The translations under genes and the position numbers were made by a program. A stretch of 64,000 nucleotides of DNA from Linnemannia schmuckeri (taxonomy: Eukaryota > Mortierellomycota > Mortierellomycetes > Mortierellales > Mortierellaceae), in contig JANATG010000004.1 in assembly GCA_029449235.1 (NCBI GenBank), positions 372,001-436,000 of the forward strand, given 5' to 3'. This document shows positions 22,321 through 32,499 of this stretch, piece after piece (the first letter of the stretch is position 1; the number at the start of each line of letters is the position of its first letter). The notes under the pieces were generated by a model. The model made no database searches. It was not told the origin of the DNA and worked only from the letters and a program-made list of their open reading frames with translations.

Positions 22321-22880
22321 TGGCCTACTCTTGGTACGATCGGTCATGCAAGTGAAATGAGCAGACTGTTGGAACAGAACAATGGGATTGTTCTATTTCC
22401 CATCGCGTTGTTACATGGGCACATATATATATTCTAGAGAGTTGTGGGTTCCTGCGTGGCAGTGTATTTAAATGGCCTACTCTTGACGCGATCGAGAATG
22501 CAAGTGAAATAAGCGAACTATTGGCAAAGAACGATGGGATTGTTCTATTTCCCATCGCGTTGCTATATGGACGCACATATACATCTTCTAGAGAGTTGTC
22601 ACTTTTTGCATGGCAGTGTAATGAAAAAGCCTACTCTTGGCACAATTAACTATGAAAGTGAAGTGAGCAAGCTGTTGGCACAGAACGATGGGATTGTTCT
22701 ATTTCCCACACATTATTACATGGTCACGCGTATATTTCTAGAGAGTTGTGAGATTTATATGGCAGTGTAATTACATGGCCTATACTTGGCACAACCAACC
22801 ATTCAAGCGAAATGAGCAAACTACTGGAACAGAACAATCCCATTGTTCTATCCACATCGCATCGCCACACGGACACATAT
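22321..22880 (+). promoter_or_regulatory. four tandem about 152 bp promoter modules with palindromic AACAAT/ATTGTT boxes
   Basis: Each module carries TGGC(C)TACTCTTGG, GTGAAAT(A/G)AGC, a palindrome (AGAACAATGGGATTGTTCT and variants), TTTCCCATCGCG, CACATATATA and TCTAGAGAGTTGTG. Palindromes lie at 22376-22394, 22528-22546, 22682-22700 and 22831-22849, spaced 152, 154 and 149 bp. In copy 4 the centre GGG is inverted to CCC. The last module leads into the leader of the nine-Cys peptide gene, so these look like an amplified upstream control element. Confidence 0.7.
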
Positions 22881-23060
22881 ATATAGACCATAGCTTCCCT
22901 ACCATCACAAGCATCCTCGCAAGAGTCATCACACGAACGATCTCCCTCACAGAACCGTCGCCAGATCACCACAGATCCCTATCAAGAACGTTCACAGGAG
23001 CGCTTAAAGACAACCTTCACAACCACCGAAAAAGCCTTCACCCCTTGTAAGTCTCTACTC
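22880..23060 (+). promoter_or_regulatory. leader copy L3 with leader intron donor
   Basis: TATATATAGACC at about 22876, then GCAAGAGTCATCACACGAAC, AGAACCGTCGCCAGATCACC, CAGATCCCTATCAAGAACG and donor CCTTGTAAGTCTC at about 23044. The acceptor TTCTACAG lies at 23135-23142, just before the ATG at 23151. Very close to leader L4 at 34950-35150 (minus). Confidence 0.6.
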
Positions 23061-23150
23061 TTGTACTTTCACATTGCATTTAAGAGTATACATTTCTATC
23101 CATCGCTAACTTATTTCCACAATGGTTCCCACATGTTCTACAGTGCCACT

Positions 23151-23333
23151 ATGGTTAAACTCTTGTTCTGGGTTGCTTGTTTGCTCGCATCTCTGCTAGT
23201 TACAAGTGCCCAATCTAACTGTAACCACTGTCAGTTTAAATACGGTCAATGCTGCGATGGTTGTCCCTCGGGTATTAGAGGCCTACCCTGCCTGCATAGG
23301 TGTTCCCAGGCACTTGACAAATGCATTTGCTAA
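23151..23333 (+). CDS. nine-cysteine secreted peptide (60 aa), left arm
   Basis: Starts MVKLLFWVACLLASLLVTSA, a clear signal peptide, with a mature part of about 39 residues beginning Gln-Ser-Asn. Cysteines are at positions 24, 27, 34, 35, 38, 47, 51, 58 and 60, an odd number with a CC pair, so one may be free or pair between chains. The compact cysteine-rich fold recalls secreted defensin-like or effector peptides, but no family was recognised. The start was chosen at 23151 because an acceptor-like CAG sits 8 bp upstream and the longer frame lacks a signal peptide. An identical copy is at 36793..36975 (minus). Confidence 0.65.
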   Translation: MVKLLFWVACLLASLLVTSAQSNCNHCQFKYGQCCDGCPSGIRGLPCLHRCSQALDKCIC

Positions 23334-23612
23334 GAGCTGGGCAAGGCAGAAACTAAATAAACTTTGAAGAAGAGTATTTTTTTTCTCCAATACGATAACA
23401 ACTGAACCCTTCACACAATGTATCGTACTCAGAAATAGAATACGATTTAACATGGTTATATGACTATTTCAAAAGAAAAAAGCAATCTTTCGAAAATAGC
23501 GCCATCATATCATTTCCGATGCTTCCGAGAACGTATCCTTAATGAAAAGAGAAAGCAAAAAAAAATTACATAGCGTCCACTACTCTTATTCCACCTCCAC
23601 CAGCAGTACAAG

Positions 23613-24585
23613 ATGTCCAAGCACCATCCTATCGAATCTAAGGGCTGCATCGTCAGGGTCTATGAAGCTGGCGCTACCCCTTTCAGCATTGCCGAGACAC
23701 ACAATCTTCGCATCACTATGGTGCTCTCCATTATAAAAAAGTGGAAGCAAGATAGTGCCACTGTCTTCAAGAAATCGACTGAAAGACTGCTGATTGTTGG
23801 AAAGCTGTATGTCGAGCAACTTGCCAACAGGGTTCAAGACAATAACGCGATCACCCTGCAAGAAATAACCGAAATGTCGCCAAGCCGGTCTCCAAATGCG
23901 CTGTGCGCAGGATTCTCCACAACCAGGGGATATTTTGTTGTATAGCCGCCAAGACACTCAATTTGGAACCAAGGCATATCGCTGCCCGGTTAGCTTTTTT
24001 CCAAGACAAAGTGAATTGGACATATATTAATTGAAGTACAGTCATCTGGACTGACGAGTGTTGATTTGAAATAGGCAAAAACTTCAGAAGAGTCCTCTGA
24101 CGCATCAAGGATGAGAAGTATCTGCCAAAAAATTTAGTCCGCTTCTCAGGAGTGGCCGATCAACTGTCAAAGTATGGGGAGAAATCGCAGAAGGAAGGAA
24201 GTCAAGGCTTATTATTTTTGGATGTGACAACAACACAAGATAAGGACTTGTTAACAGCCTATACGAGGATGAGCTGAGGTGGTTTTCAGTGCAAGTAAAG
24301 AACTCTATTCTCATGGAGGACAAGGCGCCCAATTCATACCAGCAAAATCGCAACAAACCGGCGGCTGAAGAATTGGGATGCAAAGACGTTGTATTCACCT
24401 AATTCTCCAGATCTCAACTCTATCAAGCAAGTCTGGTCGATTCTTGAGCAATGCCTCAACAGTCGTCCGAGACAATCGACAAGCAAGGAAAAAATGATCG
24501 CCGCTATTCTGGAGGAGTGGGGTAGCATACCCACACGACATCAGAGGTGTCGTATCAGGCATGAATAAAAGGGTAGCTGAGGTAC
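23613..24585 (+). pseudogene. Tc1/mariner-type transposase relic
   Basis: The frame from 23613 begins MSKHHPIESKGCIVRVYEAG, then a helix-turn-helix like Tc1 (FSIAETHNLRITMVLSIIKK). Later frames, broken by stops and shifts, give SKCAVRRILHNQGIF, TVIWTDEC (first catalytic Asp), PIHTS and SPNSPDLNSIKQVWSILEQC (the DLNPIEN-type end motif with Lys at the usual acidic position). At least two stops and two frameshifts make it inactive. The inverted-arm homology ends within its first 40 codons, so the right arm holds only the start of this frame. Confidence 0.8.
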
Positions 24586-24599
24586 TGAAAGTGAAAGGA

Positions 24600-25583
24600 G
24601 GCTCCGTCGGCTACTAAACCCGAGTGGTCCCTGTTGTATCAACATCAAGAGAAAGGGAGAGAGTGAGAATAAATATGAATGTGAATACGTGTGTGAATGT
24701 GCATATGGGAAAATAGAAATGAGCTGGAGAAAATCTATCCTCTGTATTTCTGTATGCTTGTGATTTTTATGTCCCTCTTTTCACATGAGTAAACATGCAG
24801 CTGCTGCGACTAGCAATTGCTAAATATCTCACACATGTTGCGCATGTACACAGCAGCCCCGAATGAATTGGTCTTGTTGCATCTCAGTGTCTGTCCACTT
24901 ATTCCTCTTAGTATATATATTCTCATAAGGATCAACAAAGACCTCCAGCTTCTTTCTCATCATTTACTTCTCTCCCAGCTGTTCATACCACAAGTCTTCG
25001 TATCTTAACATCCTTAGTACAATACATTGTGTGAGGGAACCGTATGTGCCTTGGTAGGCGATAAAACTCCTAGAATCCTCATGTCTACCTCTATGCAACT
25101 TGCTTCTTTGGCCCGCTCAAGTGTACAGAGTGGGCGCTTGTAGATACGCCACACCTTAAGAATACAGGTAATATAGGAAAAGAAAGAAAGGAGAGATGTT
25201 GTTCTTGTAAATAATTTTATAGGACAGTGGGGTTAGGCAGATCGTAGCAACGAGACCACTCTACTTCTTACAATAGCCCATCAATTAAAGTCATCTGTAA
25301 TGGATTTGTCTCTTCCAGTATTTAAAAGTTAACATTAGCAGGGCCCTCTTCAGTTCTCGTGCGAATACAAATACAAATACAAGTTCACCTTTTATGGAAG
25401 TTCGTGCGCTGCTTTTCATTGCGAAAGTCGTACGTACAACTTTTGACCTGATTGGCTCGTTTGCATGCGAAAATAGATGAACTTTGATGTATTTTTTCGC
25501 ATAGGGGGCTGAATGATGAAATGGCAAGAGAATGAGCTGTTGTCTGTTCGTTCTATTAAGGGTAGCTGAGTATTCCACATTGT
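24600..25583. other. intergenic with one old repeat fragment
   Basis: About 25277-25345 (ATGGATTTGTCT..CAGTAT..TAGCAGG) is a diverged copy of arm sequence at 19628-19690. The rest shows no gene. There is an AT-rich TATATATA region at about 24912. Confidence 0.45.
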
Positions 25584-25868
25584 GTTGCAAAATAAGGTGG
25601 TGGCTAGGCAGCGGTGGCGATGCCTTAGATTAGCAGTCATATTCTTTGTAGACATAGTATTAGTAGTGCGCCCAGCCCTCTTGTCTGCTCTTTGTCCTTT
25701 TACACATCACTTCCTGGACCAGAGCAGTACTGACAAGAGTTTCGCTGGCGCGCTGCAGTGTACCGTTTCGTGTGGATCCTTAGGACGCTATTATCACTAC
25801 CCCCGTACCAATTGAGGACTTAACAGCGGTCCTACAACTCTGGCCTTCGACCCTCTCCCTGAGTAACA
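25584..25868 (+). repeat. 285 bp direct repeat, copy 1
   Basis: Nearly identical to 40621..40905 (offset 15037), with a visible difference of TGTACCG against TGTATCG. The second copy abuts the end of the right inverted arm. Confidence 0.9.
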
Positions 25869-26316
25869 ATAAAAGGGGCGCTGTGAGTGACCGGTTTGAA
25901 CGAGGAAAATGTACGACGCGCTGCAATGGTAGAAACACCAATGAAATTAACAGATATCCTTATTTTAAACGAAACTAGCATAGAATCTATAACACAAACA
26001 GTGTGAGTTCGTATAGGCTAAAAATAAAGCATTGGTTGTTGAATTATGCATATTGCAATCTAAACGACCAGGACCTCCTGAGGTCACTTCAAGGTTAGGT
26101 GAATTGAAGTCCGAGTCCAAGAGCTTCTTAAGGCGCCGTAATGTTTAAATTATATAGCCATTTAGTGTAATCGACAACAAATTACAAAAGGCAGCGACCT
26201 CGAGGCTTCTGAATTTGAGGAGTGCAACCACTTTTACTCTGCAACAGTAGATAGGTTTTAGCTGGTTTAATCATAAGTAAAAATGTGATAAAGCTACTTG
26301 TTGTAAAAAGATCGAT
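25869..26316. other. intergenic, no gene seen
   Basis: AT-rich downstream flank of the DUF2235 gene. Nothing recognised. Confidence 0.4.
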
Positions 26317-28486
26317 CTAGGCGTTCTTCATGACTTCGCAGTACCGTTGGTATTTGCTGTAAGTCGTACTCTTATATTCATATTCTACCTTGCCCTTTAC
26401 ACGCCCCATGATCGTTCCACCAACTTCCTCGTCTAAAGTCACCGATACATGGTAATTTGGAACCTTCCGATTGATAATTTCACTGTCCTCTTTCATTTCA
26501 GCCTCCGTCCTATCCTTTTCGTACAATGCCCACGACTTATCGCTGTCGAGGATTCTCCGAGTCCTTGTTTGAGCCAATACGTCAGTAACGATCCTGAATT
26601 CACGAAACAGGAATTGGGATGAGAATATGATTGCCAAATCCCCCCCTATCATTCCTACCTATATGAAGAGTTGAAAGATATCTCTAGGTAAGTTCAGAGG
26701 CTTAATAATGATCCTGAATTAGCGGAATAGAAATTGAGATGAGAATATGATGGCTAAGTCCCTCCTTACCATTCCTACCTGCATGAAGAGTTGAAAAACG
26801 TCTCTGGTTAAGTTCAGAGGTGTGAAAACCACCCTCTTCACGGCAGAAGCCGTCGACTTGAAGATGGATCTGGTGTCAGAGGTGCTGGGCAGATCGAGTC
26901 GCGCGAAAATGGCATCGGCTATTTCTTCGCCGGTGTTAATACCTTCGTGCAGTATATTTCCAGTCGTCCCGAGGAGGTTATTGACCCGGTCGAGTATACG
27001 GTTGCTTATCCTTGTGAGCGGCTTGAAAGGTTGGAAGCTCGGGTAGGCTAGTTTCTCCCATACTGATCCTAGTGGCCCATACGGAAGGATGTTACCGTAG
27101 ACATCCCCACTGCCAAATTCATTTCCCGTCATCATCCTCGCATGCAGGTAATCGATCTGGTCATCGATATCTTGGATGATATCCCTTCCCGAATGTTTTT
27201 GAATGCTCTCGAGCATCCACTTTAGTACGAAATCGGCGAAAGGCTCGTTTGGATAAATGATTCTCGAGTAATCACGAACAAGATTATCGAGTGGGCGCTC
27301 AAGCCAGTTCTGCCCATCTCGAAAAAAACGGAACTGCTGTCGGCCGAGATCGTAGTGGCAGCCGGGGAACCAACGCTCATGAATCTCAAATTTAACTTCC
27401 TCTGAATCGATTCGCTTCTTGTCTGGCAACGCATGGCAGGGTTCGAATATCCATAACCGGTCATGGATAGATAGGGCATGATATACCTGGAAGTAACAAA
27501 GTCGTGAAGAAGTTCAGTTAGAAAGGTTATAATTAAATTATCCTGGATAGATTGCCGCTGTGCATATATCTTGAACCCAATATTACCTTCTCAACGACAG
27601 CGGAGACCTTGGTATCGTGAAACTCATGGAATGTCAGACCGATGCCAGGATTAAGATATGGGATGCCTAGACCGCCCACCGTGTCGAACAGGCCCATGAA
27701 CTTGACCGGCGTGCGCACGTGATGGCTAGCTCGCCTTCGGAATGTAGTACTCCTCGAGGCCTCGGGGTGATCCGTAGGGTCACGACTGCGGTAGATCTTG
27801 TAAACTTCTTTGCATAAATCCTTCTCCTCTGATGTGAGGCCATCACCAGTGTTCTGATCGTGAAAACTGCCGTCGGCATTCCTCCGCTTTAGGATACCGC
27901 AGTTATTGATCATTCCAGCGACACATCGTATGGTGTAGGCGCCACGACTAAGGCCGAACATCCAAATCTCATGCTCACGTGTGAAGTGTTGGACAATGTA
28001 CCCATATACTTCGATGCAGTTTCGGTCGATGTCGTTGCCGGTAGCGCCGTTGAAGAGGTACTCTAGGAACGTCCCGCGGAGGCCGGCACCGGGGAAGTAA
28101 CATGCCTTGATATCAGGCGTATTGATTGAACCTCGTGGCAGTTGTGATGGTTGTTGTTCCCGTTCATATTGTTCCCGTTGTGCCTGTTGTGACTGTCGGA
28201 GCTGTTCCTGTTGATGTTGCTCCTGTTGGTGCTGCTCCTGTTGTTGCTGTTGTTGCTGTAGTTCATTTATGGGTATACCGATCATTTTCGCAAGGAGATA
28301 GATGTTGGATTTGGTGCCAGTCTCTGATCCGCACCAAGTTCCATCACAGAGGACGATGAGCTTTTTACGGCATTGAGGCTGGGTCTGGGGGGGGGTTGAG
28401 GCTGGAGATGCGGCTGGGACCGAGACTGAGGCTGGGGTTGGAGCCGAGGTATTTTTCCCGATATTGATACTTTTTTTCTTAGTCAT
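26317..28486 (-). CDS. DUF2235 alpha/beta hydrolase (Tle1-like phospholipase fold), 3 exons
   Basis: Exons on the minus strand are 27587..28486, 26779..27486 and 26317..26658, giving 1950 nt, 649 aa, all phase 0. Residues 42-52 (KLIVLCDGTW) are the DUF2235 opening. FGLSRGA with Ser180 is the GxSxG nucleophile elbow, FDTV at 267-270 gives an acidic residue, and RWFPGCHYDLG at 338-348 carries the matching His344. A Gln-rich segment spans about 77-112. DUF2235 proteins include bacterial type VI lipase effectors (Tle1); fungal members are mostly uncharacterised. No signal peptide is seen with the start at 28486, which was chosen over an upstream in-frame frame with no plausible leader. The second intron, 26659..26778, coincides with a tandem duplication. 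Substrate unknown. Confidence 0.85.
26581..26820 (-). repeat. 120 bp tandem duplication that forms intron 2 of the DUF2235 gene
   Basis: Units 26701-26820 and 26581-26700 are equal in length, without indels and roughly 80% identical by eye. Each contains CTTCAT(GC/AT)AG|GTAGGAATG at the same offset. Splicing from the first AG|GT to the second removes exactly 120 bp (26659..26778) and keeps frame; unspliced, the frame meets TAA after FSSQFLFR. Confidence 0.85.
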
Positions 28487-28930
28487 GACGGGCGAGCGAT
28501 AGATGGATAATGTAAAATGTGGTTCTGGCGTGGTCGGTAAAGGAGATATCTTGAGTAGAAAAGGTGGAAAAAGCAAACAGAGAAGAATGAGATGCAAAAG
28601 ATTAATAGAGCAGAGAGAGGAGTAAGAATAAGAGTGGACAAAGAGTGACAAAGAGTGACAAAAGTTAGAGAGGAAGGTTATGAATAGAGTGGACAAGTGA
28701 AAAGATTTGAAGGTGAAGACAAATGAAGGCCTGGAGTTAGAAAAATGGCGAAGCTTTTCCCTTAAATACGTTTTGATGGCTAATGAGATACCAAAGTCTA
28801 GACCAAAAAAAAAAAGAGGCGAGTGGAAAAATTGGCAAATACTATTTGGCATTGTGGTTTTCTTGACCCTTTATGCAAGGGCCATCTCAAACGCAGCTGG
28901 TATTTTTATCCGATATAGTTACTGTAGTTC
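28487..28930. other. upstream region of the DUF2235 gene
   Basis: Purine-rich on the + strand, so the minus-strand leader is pyrimidine-rich, with tandem AAAGAGTGAC at about 28638-28660. No gene recognised. Confidence 0.4.
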
Positions 28931-29180
28931 AAAATGTCTCGCATAATCTAGGACTTGTCCAGTGAACTTCTTATTCCTCCTTAGCTTCTCATGTGCACCT
29001 TTTTTGTCTATTCATAAAAGACACCGCTACCTGAAAGGTACCTCGATATTTCCGATCACATGTATTTACCTTAAATGTCGAGCATAATTTAGGACCTGGC
29101 CAGTACACAAAGCTAAATCCTTTGTTAACCGCCTTTTCCAACTGTGCATAAAAGACAATCATCTGAAAGGTACTGTTACA
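28931..29180 (+). repeat. two tandem diverged copies of an about 140 bp unit
   Basis: Units start at about 28932 and 29073. Shared blocks are AAATGTC(T/G)(C)GCATAAT(C/T)TAGGAC, (T)GTCCAGT or GGCCAGT, CATAAAAGACA and CTGAAAGGTAC. The reason for the duplication is unknown. Confidence 0.55.
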
Positions 29181-29813
29181 AAATCGGTATTCCTGTCTAC
29201 TACTTGTGGTGCACCAGAGATCGCTTGTTTGCTCTTTGTCTCTTTTCACGTATCGCTGAGAGACAGAGTAGCTGAACTTATAGCTGTTTCTTTGGTGCAT
29301 CACAGGTAACAAACCCTTTCTTTGTGAAGTTTGGTATGTGTGAATATAGAGAACGAAGCAGACAAAAATTTTGTTTTTCTTGATTATATTTGTGTGAGGC
29401 GAAGAGGGGAGAGAATGCAGGATTGAACAGAAGGTGCAGGGGACGGGTAGGGAAGTTAGTTGTTGCAGACTGAGGAACAGGGACAGAGGAACAGAGGAAC
29501 TATTTATACTGAGAACAGGATGACCAGAAAAGTGATGGGCAGGATCTGGAATGTGAATCAAGGACAAAATGGAAAGAGATGAATGACACAGTGAATGCAG
29601 TGGCGAATGGGCAGAATGTCAGAAGGGACAAAGAACAAAAGGTTGTTTACGGAGGGTTCTCGACAAGTAGCCCTTCACGGGTACCGGCCTAGGAACTGAG
29701 GGACCAACAGGAACGAGTGCACCAGCATAAAAATAACCATAGGGGCCAGCCACGTAATTTAGTGGCGTAACACGTGACCCATGAAAAAATCCAAGTCACG
29801 TTAAATACAATGT
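29181..29813. other. intergenic, no gene seen
   Basis: Contains AACAGAGGAAC repeats near 29480 but no supported gene. Confidence 0.4.
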
Positions 29814-30540
29814 TTGAAAACTCGAGCTCGAAACAACTGGGAACCGGGGACCAGAACGTGGGACCAAGGGCAAAACGTGGCAGGAGAAGCTCGAGTATCT
29901 GTTCTCTTCTGTGTCAACGCCACTGGAACTTCGCTTGCTCGAGCAGTAACAGTAGAAGCTTTGGGACCCCTTGTCATAGGTAAGGCTTCAAACAAGCTGT
30001 GTCATTGTCCTGAAGAAAAAAATATAAATTAATTACCTTGTCGCTTTACTTGCTATTCTAGGCGCGCATCTTGCTCGAGATATTCAACCATTCCCTGATG
30101 TCCCTATCACCTTGTTAAAACATGGAAATGGAGAATAACCCGAGATCTATTCAAGGATTGGCTTCATTAACACGCTCATCAACAGAAGTCTTCTGCTTGT
30201 CGACTTATGTGGAGCATACGGCAAGCCTAGCGGAAAGGACCCGCTTACAGAAGAGACATGGGAACATCTTCAGATCGAGCGCCTGCAACCCAATTCAACG
30301 TTAGTCACGCAACCTTTGGACAAAGGGATAATCGATGTATTCAAACGATAATACCTCGAGATGTTCAGCAACAAAGCAGTTACACAACAATACGCCACCG
30401 GAAGGGAAATTACCAACGGCGAGGCATGGCCACCTATTCCATACGCGTGGTCTCGTGTCAAGGCTGCAACAGTAAGGCATTGTTTTGCAAAGCGGGGGTC
30501 CTCTCAATGGCGCAAGTTGACAGGCTGGAGCGGGAATCGT
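29814..30540 (+). pseudogene. pogo/Tigger-type (DDE_1) transposase relic
   Basis: A first block (about 29870-30000) reads ARVSVLFCVNATGT and PLVIGKASNK, matching the region after the first catalytic Asp in DDE_1 transposases. After an insertion, frames from about 30153 to 30480 read INTLINRSLLLVDLCGAYG (the D-x-C-x-A/S-H-like second Asp region) and LQPNSTLVTQPLDKGIIDVF (the PPNTTS-x-x-QPLDQGII hallmark). A stop (TAA) interrupts just after VFKR and the first and second blocks are in different frames. No intact ORF remains. Confidence 0.72.
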
Positions 30541-30656
30541 TGGACGTGGAGGAATAAACACCGTTGTATCCACCTGTGGCAGACACTGACGCAAGTCGAG
30601 TCAAAGGGCGTTATATTTACTTGCGTGCTTCGGCCATGGACAGAGACAGGATTTAG

Positions 30657-30851
30657 TTCTCTCTCGACAAGAACCAAAAGGAAGCACAAGATATGGCAGA
30701 GGAGATCAAGCAGAAGGTGCGCGACAAGATCACCAAGAGGTGCAGCCTACAAGACAGGAACTCTTCCATTGAGCCTGATGCTGTCGAGTCATTCAAGTCC
30801 AAGTACGAAGGAAAGCGTTTTGCGACTACGGTGGTCAAGCTGCTTAGGTGA
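30657..30851 (+). other. open 64-codon frame of unknown origin next to the pogo relic
   Basis: A continuous frame with protein-like composition (KNQKEAQDMAEEIKQKV, SIEPDAVESFKSKYEGKRF, ATTVVKLLR) ends at TGA 30849. It could be an exon remnant or part of the transposon. No start, splice site or family was recognised. Confidence 0.25.
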
Positions 30852-31004
30852 AGATGCGAGCCACCGAAATGCAGCGCGATTGATGATTCGTATTTCTAAG
30901 CAGAAATAAATCGACTGAAACTAACACCCTTAATATATTTCAATTTAATGGAAATGCTTCAATTTTTCTATGAAAAATGAAGCATTCTGCAAAAAGTGGT
31001 GTAG

Positions 31005-31170
31005 ACCCCTCACTTCTTGTATAATAAACAATATCTTTTCTAGCCTATCCCTATTGTGCCTTAGCCTTCTGATCTCTTCCTTCTCTTCGCTTTGCCCCGT
31101 CCTTGTTCCTTCACTCATTCACGCTCCCTTGCCCTATTGCTATTACATCAAGATTTGGTGCTCTTTTTTA
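31005..31170 (+). promoter_or_regulatory. LTR-like promoter block, copy 2
   Basis: CACTTCTTGTATAATAAACA followed by CTAGCCT, GCCTTAGCCTTCTGATC, CCGTCCTTGTTCCTTC and TTGCTATTACATCAAG. Matches blocks at 20440 and 33225 in order and spacing. Confidence 0.4.
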
Positions 31171-31417
31171 GTTGCCGAAAAGTAGACACGTGGCGTGGAC
31201 CATATTATTGTCCATGCCATTCAGATCACATTATCCACTTACTTCTTCCTCATCACTCATTGTTCCTCTATTTAACGCTGCTGCAATACTCCCCACAATA
31301 GGAGCCCCCCTTCCTCCCTTTTTTTGTGCTTTCTTATATTTATTTTTGAAGCTTCTATCTGTGGTCGCCTACATGATGGCACAGAAAAGATAAGGGGATA
31401 GTCACGATAGTCATACA

Positions 31418-32176
31418 TTAGACGTAGACCTTGCAGACACCCTTGACACACGACTCAAAGCAGTCGTCGCTGTGCGAGCAGCACACTCCATTGGGACCCC
31501 TTCCAGTGCGTTTGCCCCTGTATCCTGGGAGACAAGAAGGCGTATGCTGGACAGTTATAACTGGCTTATCAGTCGTTATAGGCTTGACACTCGTCGTAGG
31601 AGTAACAGGTGTCACAGGCGAAGCAGTGGTGGTTGACTGAATAATGGCGGTAGGCTGAACAACAGTCTGAACAGTCGTCGTTGGCAAAGACATGGTCGCG
31701 ATCGTGGTAGGCACGACAAATGATTCGGTGCGGTTGCGGAAGAGCTCTGAGGCAACGCAGACGTACAACCAATGGTTCGGAAAACGGTATGGGAATTGTT
31801 CCTTGGGCATGTTAGGAGGCGCATGATATTCGTCAGCCAAAGTGCAAGGAATGACCAGTTCAGTCTCCTTTGTCTTCAAACTGGGCACTTGGTTGTAAAC
31901 GTCACCGATAGTGATCGAGACGTTGTAGAACTGGTTGAGTCTCCAGTCAGCATTAGAGAACTTCAGGTAGTCATTCTTCTCATTAGTGAAGATGCAGAGG
32001 CCTCCAATGCCATCCCAGGACTTTCCAGTGGAAGGGTCGATGCCCTTGAAGTCATAGGTGATCGGATTGACACACTTGACCCACTGATCCTTATTTACGG
32101 CCATCACATCGACTTCATAGTAGTAGGCGTTTGCCATTGAGGCAAAAACACCAGCCAAGAGCAAGGCTGTGCGCAT
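31418..32176 (-). CDS. secreted protein with Thr-rich linker and C-terminal Cys domain (252 aa)
   Basis: Start ATG 32176 (MRTALLLAGVFASMANA, signal peptide); the upstream extension is excluded because an acceptor CTTCTCTAG sits directly before ACATGCGC. A 5' UTR intron runs from the donor in TTTCAG|TAAGTCTG-like sequence at about 32270. Residues about 18-140 form a compact domain with VKCVNPITYDFKGI, a GGLCIFTNEKND turn and ELVIPCTLADEYH. A Thr/Val/Pro-rich linker (about 145-210) follows, then a C-terminal six-Cys stretch (SCLPGYRGKRTGRGPNGVCC, DDCFESC, GVCKVYV). The architecture resembles secreted wall-associated or effector proteins. The family was not recognised. Its leader belongs to the shared family (L5). 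Confidence 0.75.
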   Translation of the reverse strand: MRTALLLAGVFASMANAYYYEVDVMAVNKDQWVKCVNPITYDFKGIDPSTGKSWDGIGGLCIFTNEKNDYLKFSNADWRLNQFYNVSITIGDVYNQVPSLKTKETELVIPCTLADEYHAPPNMPKEQFPYRFPNHWLYVCVASELFRNRTESFVVPTTIATMSLPTTTVQTVVQPTAIIQSTTTASPVTPVTPTTSVKPITTDKPVITVQHTPSCLPGYRGKRTGRGPNGVCCSHSDDCFESCVKGVCKVYV

Positions 32177-32269
32177 GTCTAGAGAAGTTGGTGAGAGCAA
32201 GTGTCAGACGCTAAGAATAGATACGATCAATCGTGAAGTAAAATCGCCAAAATCCAAAGGCAGACTTAC

Positions 32270-32415
32270 TGAAATTCAGTCAAGAGATGAAAGTTTGTTC
32301 TAGGGCCTTGATAAGGAGGTCTGCAGTGATCCCGGAATGGTTCTTGAGTCTTGAGGAAGATCGGATGTGTCGGTACAGGATGTTAGGTAGGCACGGCCTC
32401 CTTTTATACGTGAAG
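32270..32415 (-). promoter_or_regulatory. leader copy L5 for the 32176 gene
   Basis: On the minus strand: TATAAAAGGAGG (about 32410), then ATCCGATCTTCCTCAAGACT and the leader down to GAATTTCAGTAAGTCTGC. TATA-to-CTCAAGAC spacing is like L2 and L4. Confidence 0.55.
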
Positions 32416-32499
32416 AAAGCGCTCGCCACCTTCTTGAATAAACCGGGTGATGGTTATGGCTGCTGGAGGCTAGGCGGCCACATTTTTGGATCTTTCTGA

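Larger units (their letters stand above)
19507..23716 (+). repeat. left arm of a 4.2 kb inverted repeat
   Basis: Every reading frame from 19507 to 23716 recurs in reverse complement at 36410..40619, with coordinate pairs always summing to 60126, so there is no net insertion or deletion. Translations are identical throughout. Weak similarity continues to about 23734, with three mismatches. The arm holds a LINE relic, a mini peptide gene, the AACAAT modules and a nine-Cys peptide gene, and it ends inside a Tc1 transposase frame. Confidence 0.93.

Noticed and set aside
22748..23050. 100-codon ORF upstream of the nine-Cys peptide (and its mirror 37076-37378)
   Set aside because: It lies in the leader and promoter modules, has no domain or signal, and its identity in both arms only reflects the duplication.
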